The translations under genes and the position numbers were made by a program. A stretch of DNA of 13,114 nt from Puniceicoccales bacterium (GTDB lineage Bacteria > Verrucomicrobiota > Verrucomicrobiia > Opitutales > LL51): positions 1 through 13,114 of the forward strand of contig JAIRLD010000022.1 in NCBI GenBank assembly GCA_031259665.1, given 5' to 3'. Positions 6,891 through 13,000 of the stretch are shown piece after piece. Each line of letters opens with the position of its first letter. Position 1 is the stretch's first letter. Below the pieces are notes generated by a model that was given only the letters and a program-made list of their open reading frames with translations, made no database searches and had not been told where the DNA came from.

Positions 6891-8168
6891 TTAGTCTTCC
6901 AAACTGCTTTCTTCTTCTGGAGCTTCTGGATTCGGAATGATATTAATAACCCTTTCATTGGCTCGAAGTCGCAAACTATCTCCAATATGATAATGATAAT
7001 AATGAACATATTTACTCATCGAAAACTTTGTCTGCCTCGTTAGCCAGTGCTTATTTTTATTATCGACTGGGTCATAAACTAATACGGGATGTGGTTCAGC
7101 AGTAACAAAAGGAGCATAACATGGACGACCACTCATGAACTCTTTGTTAGGAATCAGATCTTTAGCAACAGGAATACTGGACACAATCGTACAGTACCTG
7201 GGTCGACTTCCGCTCCTTACATCATAGGTCTCCCACAAATTTTCTTTATTGTTCATACTTCCATGGTGAGGAGCAATGAGTACACCCGCTCCACTGACAC
7301 ACGCTCGGTCTTCCCTATTCAATGATGAAAATAAATCTCCTGGAGCATCTCCTGGGAATATGACACGCTTTCCAGCATATTCCAAAGCCAAAACCAAAGA
7401 CTGATCATTGGGATTGGTTGGTTCCTTCCCCTCGTTATACCTATGTTTGTTCTCTGACGCTAGCACTTCAGGCCGTAACTCTGGCAATAAAGGTCGTAAA
7501 TGGCAATCTGTCCCTGCGGTAAACTCATTCAAAGCTCTTTGCAGTAACTCTATTTCTCTCGGATCATGATCCCAGACTTTTATTGGAAAACATGCGTTTC
7601 CGTCCTTCTTTCTTTTAATATAGGCACATATTCGCCCCAAAGAAGATCTGACCATATTCCCTTTTTTGGATTGATATTCTTCCAATTTTTCTCGCACATC
7701 CGCACTTTCCTTTTCTATCGCCAATTTTGCCTTTTTTGCATAATCGGGCAAACTGGAGGTCGGCCAATAATCAAGACCTTCCTCTTGCCAACCTCCACCC
7801 ACTCCGACAAAAACGTACCCCACTTCGTCTAAAATTGATCTTCTGCTACCCGGAATATTTTGCCATAATAAACTAAAATGATCCGCATGGAGATGCGTCA
7901 CCCACAATGCATAACCACATACATTCTGACACAAACCCATATTCTGCAAGTTCATAATAAAATTTCCATTATTCATCCATCCCTCACCGTGCCCTGAACC
8001 ACAATCAACAATCAAAATTTTCTTTTTATCCCTATTTCTACCGCTGACAACGTCCATGCTGACCCAAATGCAATTCCCTTGCCCCACATTGAAAACATAA
8101 ATATCAACCGCACAAAATAAAGAACTGAACCAGCAACATAAAAACGCGAAAACTGTACCCGCTTTCAT
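6891..8168 (-). CDS. Exported ComEC-like metallo-beta-lactamase-fold hydrolase
   Basis: The 425-aa product starts with a Sec-type signal peptide (MKAGTVFAFLCCWFSSLFCA, likely cut near residue 20). It continues as a metallo-beta-lactamase-fold domain like the soluble C-terminal domain of ComEC/Rec2: FNVGQGN at 26-32, the metal-binding THLHADH at 91-97, NDQSLVL at 254-260, the metal-bridging Asp in FPGDAPGD (271-278), and PHHGS at 300-304. Proteins of this subgroup include nucleases and phosphodiesterases, but the substrate here is unknown. There is no ComEC transmembrane competence region, so it is a stand-alone exported enzyme, probably periplasmic or secreted. About 120 charged residues are inserted between the HxHxDH motif and the later motifs, and the tail is acidic. 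The ATG at 8168 follows GGGAGG and overlaps the upstream stop as ATGA, which favours it over the TTG at 8180. Confidence 0.85.
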   Translation of the reverse strand: MKAGTVFAFLCCWFSSLFCAVDIYVFNVGQGNCIWVSMDVVSGRNRDKKKILIVDCGSGHGEGWMNNGNFIMNLQNMGLCQNVCGYALWVTHLHADHFSLLWQNIPGSRRSILDEVGYVFVGVGGGWQEEGLDYWPTSSLPDYAKKAKLAIEKESADVREKLEEYQSKKGNMVRSSLGRICAYIKRKKDGNACFPIKVWDHDPREIELLQRALNEFTAGTDCHLRPLLPELRPEVLASENKHRYNEGKEPTNPNDQSLVLALEYAGKRVIFPGDAPGDLFSSLNREDRACVSGAGVLIAPHHGSMNNKENLWETYDVRSGSRPRYCTIVSSIPVAKDLIPNKEFMSGRPCYAPFVTAEPHPVLVYDPVDNKNKHWLTRQTKFSMSKYVHYYHYHIGDSLRLRANERVINIIPNPEAPEEESSLED

Positions 8169-8704
8169 GATCCCTCCCAAAAAGACATACCCCTGAGCAA
8201 CGTATTAACCTCTCCAAGTTTTTGATTTATATCTCCATACAAATGCCCCGAACGGATCTCTTTCAAAAAAATAACATTTTCATAAAATACCTTTTCTTCT
8301 GTATCCGATGCCCCATGATTACTATAAATTTCCTCAATTTCTTTTCTATATTCACCTTCACTACGATACCTCTCTCGTTTTTTTTGTAAAAAGTCACGTA
8401 TGCGCCCTATCACACTCTCAATATTCCTAACACTTACTAATATTTTCAGTTCTAGACGTCTCCAACCCATCCCTGGTACAGGCAGTCGCCACGGCTCTCC
8501 CTGTCCTATCCAGCATGCTTCTACGTCCTCTAGAAACTGCAAATCCTTCTGAACTTCCTCCTGCGATCTATAATCTTTCAAGTCCTTCTGAAGGATACCC
8601 TCCAACTGTTGTTCTTTTCTGCTATCAGAAGTAGCAAAACAAAAATTACTAAAACCATTGACCATAAAACCTAAAACCATTATTTTTGAATATCTTTTTA
8701 CCAT
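8165..8704 (-). CDS. Small exported protein of unknown function, partner of the MBL-fold gene
   Basis: I do not recognise this 179-aa protein. It begins with a signal peptide (MVKRYSKIMVLGFMVNGFSNFCFA, cleavage expected after residue 24). The mature part is highly charged and mostly helical, with likely coiled-coil segments around 30-60 (EGILQKDLKDYRSQEE) and 95-125 (RIRDFLQKKRERYRSEG). A Trp/Pro-rich island (WRLPVPGMGWRRLE) separates them. The ATG at 8704 has GAAAGG 6 nt upstream. Its TGA overlaps the ATG of the MBL-fold gene by 4 nt, the arrangement typical of translationally coupled subunits. A promoter-like pair lies 40-70 nt upstream. A chaperone, inhibitor or binding partner of the exported hydrolase is a reasonable inference from this coupling, not something the sequence itself shows. 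Confidence 0.75.
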   Translation of the reverse strand: MVKRYSKIMVLGFMVNGFSNFCFATSDSRKEQQLEGILQKDLKDYRSQEEVQKDLQFLEDVEACWIGQGEPWRLPVPGMGWRRLELKILVSVRNIESVIGRIRDFLQKKRERYRSEGEYRKEIEEIYSNHGASDTEEKVFYENVIFLKEIRSGHLYGDINQKLGEVNTLLRGMSFWEGS

Positions 8705-8744
8705 AACAAACCTTTCTTTAAGCTATCCATAAAGTTTGATTGGA

Positions 8745-8773
8745 TTATTATTAACGCAAGTATTTTTTTTCAA
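8745..8773 (-). promoter_or_regulatory. Candidate promoter of the exported protein/MBL-fold operon
   Basis: TTGAAA (8773-8768), a 17-nt spacer and TAATAA (8750-8745) lie on the minus strand. Initiation near 8738 would leave a leader of about 34 nt with a Shine-Dalgarno before the ATG at 8704. Confidence 0.45.
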
Positions 8774-8853
8774 AGTCAAGCTTTTTTATTGTTTTTTATC
8801 TATCGACGTCTGAGGAATTGTACAGGAAGATTTTTTCTGCAACGAACTTTTTC

Positions 8854-8881
8854 TTGACCCAAACTATTTGTTTATTAGCTG
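8854..8881 (+). promoter_or_regulatory. Candidate tRNA-Ser promoter
   Basis: TTGACC (8854-8859), a 16-nt spacer and TAGCTG (8876-8881) lie just before the tRNA. Initiation is expected within a few nt of the tRNA 5' end at 8891. The -10 box is poor. Confidence 0.3.
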
Positions 8882-8890
8882 TGGGGAGAA

Positions 8891-8983
8891 GGAGAGATGG
8901 CTGAGTGGTCGAAAGCCCCTTCCTGCTAAGAAGGTAGCCTTGCAAAACGGGGCTCGAGGGTTCGAATCCCTCTCTCTCCGCCA
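8891..8983 (+). tRNA. tRNA-Ser (anticodon GCU)
   Basis: A 93-nt class II tRNA including an encoded CCA. The acceptor GGAGAGA (8891-8897) pairs perfectly with TCTCTCC (8973-8979), the discriminator is G, and CCA occupies 8981-8983. The anticodon stem CCTTC/GAAGG encloses the loop CTGCTAA, giving anticodon GCT, which reads AGC and AGU serine codons. A long variable arm AGCC/GGCT is typical of tRNA-Ser. The T arm is GAGGG-TTCGAAT-CCCTC. The tRNA stands alone and points away from the preceding minus-strand operon; the DNA to its right is repeat-rich and accessory-looking. Confidence 0.97.
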
Positions 8984-9183
8984 GTGATCCTGCTAGTATT
9001 TCCGAATTTCGACGGCATTTCAAAGGTTGAGAATCTGAATCGAAAATTCTTTCTGTAGCTAAAAATATTTGGGAGTTATTAAATGAATTTCTCAAGGTAA
9101 ACATTTCACGGCAATGGCAGATCAAAAACTCAATGAGAAATTTAAAATTACGAAAGTTACCCTTGCACTTTTCAAAAAACGAT

Positions 9184-9557
9184 TTGACAGCCTCCGGTTT
9201 CCTCTCAAGACTAGAAGGCAGAGGGTGGGAGCAAGCGGCGCGTTTGGCTTTCCCAAAGGCGGGAGCGGGTGGTATATTTGGCCCTCCGGAAAACATTCTT
9301 ACCCAAAGTGGCTTGACAGCTGCTGATTCCCTCCCAAAGCGGAAGGTAGAGGGTGGGAGCAAGCGGCACGTTAAAAAGCAGCGGTCTGCATTTACAAAAA
9401 AACATAAATTTCATGCAACGTTTCAGAAAAAACACCCACAAAATTACTTGACAGCCGCCGATTTCCCTCCAAGGCTAGAAGATAGAGGGTGGAAGCGAGC
9501 GGTGCGTTAAAATTTTTTAGCAGCGATTTACGTTTATAAAAAAACACAACCTTCATG
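9184..9557. repeat. Three degenerate direct repeats, intergenic repeat family
   Basis: Three copies begin with TTGACAGC at 9184, 9313 and 9448 (steps of 129 and 135 nt). Each has a core of about 60 nt containing TAGAGGGTGGGAGC or a close variant and ending GCGTT or ACGTT. Copies 2 and 3 share about 40 further nt (AGCAGCG, TTTACAAAAAAACA, TTCATG) and extend to 9415 and 9557. In each core a CCCTC or CCTCT block can pair with GAGGG or AGAGG downstream, and copy 1 changes both sides together, suggesting a conserved hairpin. Similar open frames through the copies on both strands look like by-products of the repeat. The spacing and lengths do not fit CRISPR. The family may be a REP- or palindrome-type element or a MITE remnant. 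Between the tRNA and copy 1 (8984-9183) I see nothing. Confidence 0.75.
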
Positions 9558-9639
9558 AGATATTTTCCAGTCGCCACTGGTACCTTCGTGCAATTCTCGA
9601 TTACATCTCATGGAACGAGAATCCTCCCACTCTTTCTCG
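9554..9639. repeat. Nested and mutually exclusive inverted repeats
   Basis: CATGAGAT (9554-9561) pairs with ATCTCATG (9605-9612) and encloses a hairpin CCAGT-CGCC-ACTGG (9567-9580). ATTCTCG (9593-9599) can pair with CGAGAAT (9616-9622), which can alternatively pair with TTCTCG (9634-9639). The element lies in the 3' flank of the metallophosphoesterase gene. No T-run follows on either strand, so it is not a simple terminator. Confidence 0.5.
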
Positions 9640-9674
9640 AAAATATTCTTAAAATAAGAAATATATATGAAAAC

Positions 9675-10925
9675 TCAACTAGAATACTCTAGAGAAACAA
9701 TTCTCTGGCCCTGCAATTTAATTACAGCTACATCATTGCCAAACGGCTTCGGCTGAACGACGGTCATACCAGATATATCAACACCTTTTGCATGAGTTTT
9801 CCCATGATCATGACCAAATACGCCGATGATAAGCCGTGGCAGCTGTGTAATACTCCGACAAAGTCTCGGCCATACGCATCGCCCGAATTCAGGCGCACCC
9901 TCATGGGCCAGTACAACCATTGTGTGCCCGCCTTTGGACATAGCTGAATTAAAATTTTCAACAAAATTATCTATATGTCTACTTTTCCCAACATTGGCGA
10001 AAAAATCCCCCAATGCGTAACTATAGAGATCTTTATTTGTTTGTTTTACATCAGGAAAAATATTCGACGTACAGTAACCCAGAATAGTAATTCCATCAAT
10101 GGTAACATGAGGTTTTACGAAATCCTTCAATCCATTCTGAGGCTCATGCGGTTTCATCTTTTGTGAAGTTAACATCTTGATATTACTGATCGTATGGAAC
10201 CGACCGCTCCCAGCTTGAGTCATGATTTGTAAAAAACATGAAATAAGATGTGGATGATGCCTCATAAGCTCATGATTGCCCATATTGAAAATTACGTACA
10301 GATTTGAATATCTCGATAATAGTCCTGTAAGACTAGCCGTTAATTGTCTCGATCGATCAAGATGTCCATCTCCACTCGAAACTCCAACAGGATTGCCACT
10401 ACTAGCATCATACTTTGTCGTGATATCCCCATTAACGCCCAATATAACGGTATCATTTTGTATGCACAAAGTACTTATGACACGTTCTATTTTTGCATAG
10501 TTTTGCGCATTACAATGCAAATCGGTAACACTCGCTATGGCGACATTTCTTAATGTTGGAACACTCGGTAATGCTAAGCTCCCGAGTGGCTGCGGTGGTG
10601 GTGTTGGGATCCTGGGCGCCTGCGGTGCACCCCTCCTCGGTAATGCTAAGTTCCTGGTTGGCGGCAGTGGTGGTGGTGGGATCCTGAGTGGCTGCGGTGC
10701 AACCCTCCGCGATGCTGCTAAGTTCCTGGTTGGCTGCAGTGGTGGTGGTGGGATCCTGAGTGGCTGTGGTGCAACCCTCCGCAATGCTGCTAAGTTCCTG
10801 GACGAATTGCTTAGAATATTCGTCCTATTTCCAGAAACTTCATTATTACTAAAACGAACCGCTTTCACATGAGGCAATAACCCCATCAAAGTAAAAACAC
10901 AACAAATTTTGAATGCCCTTCTCAT
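9675..10925 (-). CDS. Exported calcineurin-like metallophosphoesterase with proline-rich repeats
   Basis: The 416-aa product has an N-terminal signal peptide (MRRAFKICCVFTLMGLLPHVKA), a proline-rich linker, and a metallophosphoesterase domain from about residue 128. The domain has all the metal-site motifs: DLH at 135-137, GD at 166-167, GNHE at 216-219, His341 in LAHEG, and GHDH at 371-374. The family hydrolyses phosphomonoesters or phosphodiesters, including nucleotides, using two metal ions; the substrate here is not evident. It should act outside the cytoplasm. The linker is three 24-residue repeats (43-66, 67-90, 91-114) plus a partial fourth, each with RNLA near the start and RIPPPPL or a variant in the middle. 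Such linkers often span the periplasm or bind partners. No Shine-Dalgarno precedes the ATG, and TTGACA (10961-10956) lies only 31-36 nt upstream. Confidence 0.85.
   Translation of the reverse strand: MRRAFKICCVFTLMGLLPHVKAVRFSNNEVSGNRTNILSNSSRNLAALRRVAPQPLRIPPPPLQPTRNLAASRRVAPQPLRIPPPPLPPTRNLALPRRGAPQAPRIPTPPPQPLGSLALPSVPTLRNVAIASVTDLHCNAQNYAKIERVISTLCIQNDTVILGVNGDITTKYDASSGNPVGVSSGDGHLDRSRQLTASLTGLLSRYSNLYVIFNMGNHELMRHHPHLISCFLQIMTQAGSGRFHTISNIKMLTSQKMKPHEPQNGLKDFVKPHVTIDGITILGYCTSNIFPDVKQTNKDLYSYALGDFFANVGKSRHIDNFVENFNSAMSKGGHTMVVLAHEGAPEFGRCVWPRLCRSITQLPRLIIGVFGHDHGKTHAKGVDISGMTVVQPKPFGNDVAVIKLQGQRIVSLEYSS
10584..10799 (-). repeat. Tandem 72-bp repeat encoding a proline-rich linker
   Basis: Three in-frame 72-bp units inside the metallophosphoesterase gene encode residues 43-114. 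The first two units are nearly identical at the DNA level (both share GGTGGTGGTGGGATCCTGAG on the plus strand), while the third has diverged. This points to recent unit duplication and possible copy-number variation between strains. Confidence 0.85.
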
Positions 10926-10974
10926 ACGTCACTAATCTTTTATAAAACCCTGCCTTGTCAATCTTTTTTTGTAG

Positions 10975-11742
10975 TTATCCTAATTTTTTCATAATTCTCT
11001 CCCAATCATAGGTGCCATAACCCTTTTCTAATAAATTTTCGTAACTATTTCGATTGCACAAATGTTACCTAACGGGACAATCAAGATTTTCGCGATTTTT
11101 CTCAAAGCCCTCACTTCTCTTCCTTCAGTTAAGCTTCCTGCCATTCTCTCGCGGCATCATCTGTATCGAGCAACGCCCCAAAAATCCAAAACACTATCGA
11201 AAGGCTTGCTATCTTACCCTGAATACCATTTCTACCCTTTACCAAACCCCATCCCCTCCTCTTTATCTGAAAATTCAATCCATACTCAAACCCTAAACCA
11301 CAGACCGGAAAATAGATCTTCTCCTGTACGACAATTATACCGACAGCTCTTGTTCTTGCCAAATTCATGGAGAAAAACGTCCATTACCTTTTTAAGGACG
11401 GCGACAACGGGAAACCAAGATAGGACAGCCAAAATGCACTCATTGGACCGATCACAGACATGCAAATTACTGTAATTTTTCCGATAATTGTTCGACACCT
11501 GACATGACGTCTTTCCGAGAGAGATTATCTCCAAAGAAAGAATTTTTTGCATCCTGTGGTATAGAAATTGCGGGCATTGACAACTAAAGATATCCCATAA
11601 TGAAGCAAGAGAACCCTCAGAGAGCCGCAACATCTTCAAGCTTTTGCTGCAGCATTTTGTCCTTCTTTGAAGCCTTGCCAAATAGTATCTAAGCACTGAG
11701 TTGCAGCTCGCTACTAAACAGACCTCCGCTTTTGCTATAACA
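10975..11742 (-). pseudogene. Decayed protein gene with several frameshifts and stops
   Basis: The interval between the metallophosphoesterase and the Rpn gene has no intact gene, but protein-like segments continue from frame to frame on the minus strand. The first frame gives KASKKDKMLQQKLEDVAAL, a stop, then AISIPQDAKNSFFGDN and SRKDVMSGVEQLSEKLQ, then a stop. A second frame gives NECILAVLSWFPVVAVLKKV. A third gives FPVCGLGFEYGLNFQIKRRG and ends GALLDTDDAAREWQEA. A fourth gives KRSEGFEKNRENLDC, a stop, then YENLLEKGYGTYDWERIMKK, ending at the TAA at 10975-10977. The composition is more protein-like in these segments than in the longer open frames that cross them. I do not recognise the family; the middle part looks membrane-associated. 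The proposed start near 11742 is uncertain. A block shared with the sequence near 12976 lies inside it. Confidence 0.4.
11575..11599. repeat. Direct repeat copy A
   Basis: A 25-bp block starting CATTGACAAC and containing GATATCC. It matches the block at 12976-13000 with one mismatch (position 11596), the first 21 bases being identical. The start-to-start distance is 1401 nt and the Rpn gene lies between the copies. This copy lies inside the decayed gene. Confidence 0.85.
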
Positions 11743-11776
11743 TATCTATACCTAAGTTCCGGGAAAGTTCTTCCTG

Positions 11777-12904
11777 CTAGGCTGGATTTCTTTCACCACC
11801 TTTTCTTATCACTCCTTCTGCTCTTAAATATGCAATAAAATCATCAAAAGTCCTCCTCTCGGGATCTTCCTCTTCTTCCTCTTCGCCGCTTCCAAGTTCA
11901 GCCATTTCCGCTTCTCTCTCATTCCAAACTGTCCGAATCCAGTCTTTATCCGGTTGGTTTCGCTTTATTCGTTGCAACGATTTTGGCCCCAATTTTCCCA
12001 AAAGAATAAATTGTTCGATAAAGCCTTCCATTTGGCCTTCTGCACGTTCGACGGCTATTGCCGTGCTATATTTTTCAATCTCCAAATCATCTCGATCATA
12101 GGCGATTTGCAAATCAGGCCCCCATGCTTCCCGCCTAAGCATCCTAAAGGCATTGTACACCGGCTCCGGCATGTAAACAAATTTATCACTTCTGTTCCCG
12201 TATTCGTCCCCCAATTCAGTAACATCAAACTCTTCCGCATGCTTTAAGACGCAATACCACCAATCCGAAAGAATAAAATCTTTAGATTTTTCAACAAAAT
12301 CTTCCTGCCTTGGCGACAGTGCCCTAATGCTCGTCACCCGCGGTAATTCGATTTGAATGAGATGTATTCCCCGCTTAATTGTTTGTCCGGAATTTTGATC
12401 CGTCATCACATAATGCTTCATGAACTCATCCCGCTCCATCGGATGTGCCTGTATCTCCTCGATGAAGGGGCGATCCAAATCCTCTTCCCCTTCCTTGGCT
12501 TGTATCCCCCTTATCCTTTGTGTATCATAGTCTAAAAACTGTATCGCATATACCAATCGGAGGCTTTCATGCCAATCGTGTCTTTTCAAAATCTCCTCCG
12601 ACAATTGATGGGAATAGGTATATGCCGCGTAATAAAGTGCCCGTTCATCGAACATCGCGTACCGCTTCGCCTGCATTTCAATGATCACTTTGTCTTTCTT
12701 ATCGGTTGTGGCGTGAAAATCCATAAAAGCATCCCTTTTAGAAGATATAGCGATCTTATCGGAGGCTTTTTTTATTTCCGTTACCGGGTTGTCCTTGAAG
12801 TCCGGAACCACGCTATTGATCAAAGACATGGCAATTTCCTCATTGCTCATGATATGCCGGAACGCCACATCTACTATCGGATTTGCATAGCTACTTAAAC
12901 CCAT
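11777..12904 (-). CDS. Rpn-family recombination-promoting nuclease / PD-(D/E)XK transposase-like protein
   Basis: The 375-aa product matches the Rpn/PDDEXK_2 family. Its N-terminus has the typical PIVDVAFRHIMSNEEIAMSL, followed by a PD-(D/E)XK core in which Asp62 (FMDFHATTD) and Glu76-Met-Gln78 (VIIEMQ) are the likely catalytic residues. YYAAYTYSHQ at 91-100 is the usual following helix. Characterised Rpn proteins are DNA endonucleases that raise recA-independent recombination; family members are scattered as accessory genes. After the core come a long region with DWWYCVLKHAEEF and a C-terminal acidic run (EEEEEED at 341-347). The length exceeds many family members, which are near 300 aa. No good Shine-Dalgarno precedes the ATG; TTGACA lies 33-38 nt upstream inside an inverted repeat. 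Its place between a decayed gene and a putative IS end fits accessory DNA. Confidence 0.85.
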   Translation of the reverse strand: MGLSSYANPIVDVAFRHIMSNEEIAMSLINSVVPDFKDNPVTEIKKASDKIAISSKRDAFMDFHATTDKKDKVIIEMQAKRYAMFDERALYYAAYTYSHQLSEEILKRHDWHESLRLVYAIQFLDYDTQRIRGIQAKEGEEDLDRPFIEEIQAHPMERDEFMKHYVMTDQNSGQTIKRGIHLIQIELPRVTSIRALSPRQEDFVEKSKDFILSDWWYCVLKHAEEFDVTELGDEYGNRSDKFVYMPEPVYNAFRMLRREAWGPDLQIAYDRDDLEIEKYSTAIAVERAEGQMEGFIEQFILLGKLGPKSLQRIKRNQPDKDWIRTVWNEREAEMAELGSGEEEEEEDPERRTFDDFIAYLRAEGVIRKGGERNPA

Positions 12905-12916
12905 ATTGCTTGTACA

Positions 12917-12960
12917 TTTTCATAAAAAATATTGTTTGTCAAGAAAAAATATTATGAAAA
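12917..12960. repeat. 9-bp inverted repeat flanking a -35-like box upstream of the Rpn gene
   Basis: TTTTCATAA (12917-12925) and TTATGAAAA (12952-12960) form a perfect 9-bp inverted repeat separated by 26 nt. Between them, on the minus strand, is TTGACA (12942-12937), a candidate -35 box for the Rpn gene. The arms could be a binding site for a dimeric regulator. No good -10 box is seen at normal spacing. Confidence 0.45.
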
Positions 12961-12975
12961 AGATAATAAGCCCGC

Positions 12976-13000
12976 CATTGACAACTAAAGATATCCAATA
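12976..13000. repeat. Direct repeat copy B
   Basis: Second copy of the 25-bp block found at 11575-11599, with one mismatch at 12997. Similarity stops after ATA at 13000, exactly where a sequence resembling an IS terminus begins. Confidence 0.85.

Noticed and set aside
8796..9362. 188-codon minus-strand open frame across the tRNA and repeat copy 1
   Set aside because: It contains AEREGFEPSSPVLQGYLLS, the well-known false translation of the antisense strand of tRNA-Ser, and its N-terminus is antisense to the repeats.
9133..9510. 125-codon plus-strand open frame with repeated LTAAD and RGW segments
   Set aside because: It is the translation of the degenerate DNA repeats. Copy 2 is out of phase with copies 1 and 3, there is no ribosome-binding site, and the composition is odd.
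9184..9557. CRISPR array
   Set aside because: Only three degenerate units, cores of about 60 nt, uneven steps of 129 and 135 nt, and partial conservation of the intervening sequence.
11062..11475. 137-codon plus-strand open frame
   Set aside because: It lies antisense to more protein-like segments of the decayed minus-strand gene, has no Shine-Dalgarno, and has Ser/Pro/Leu-rich composition typical of shadow frames.
11286..11696. 136-codon minus-strand open frame as an intact gene
   Set aside because: Only its middle (NECILAVLSWFPVVAVLKKV) looks like protein. The better segments before and after lie in other frames, so I treat it as part of a pseudogene.
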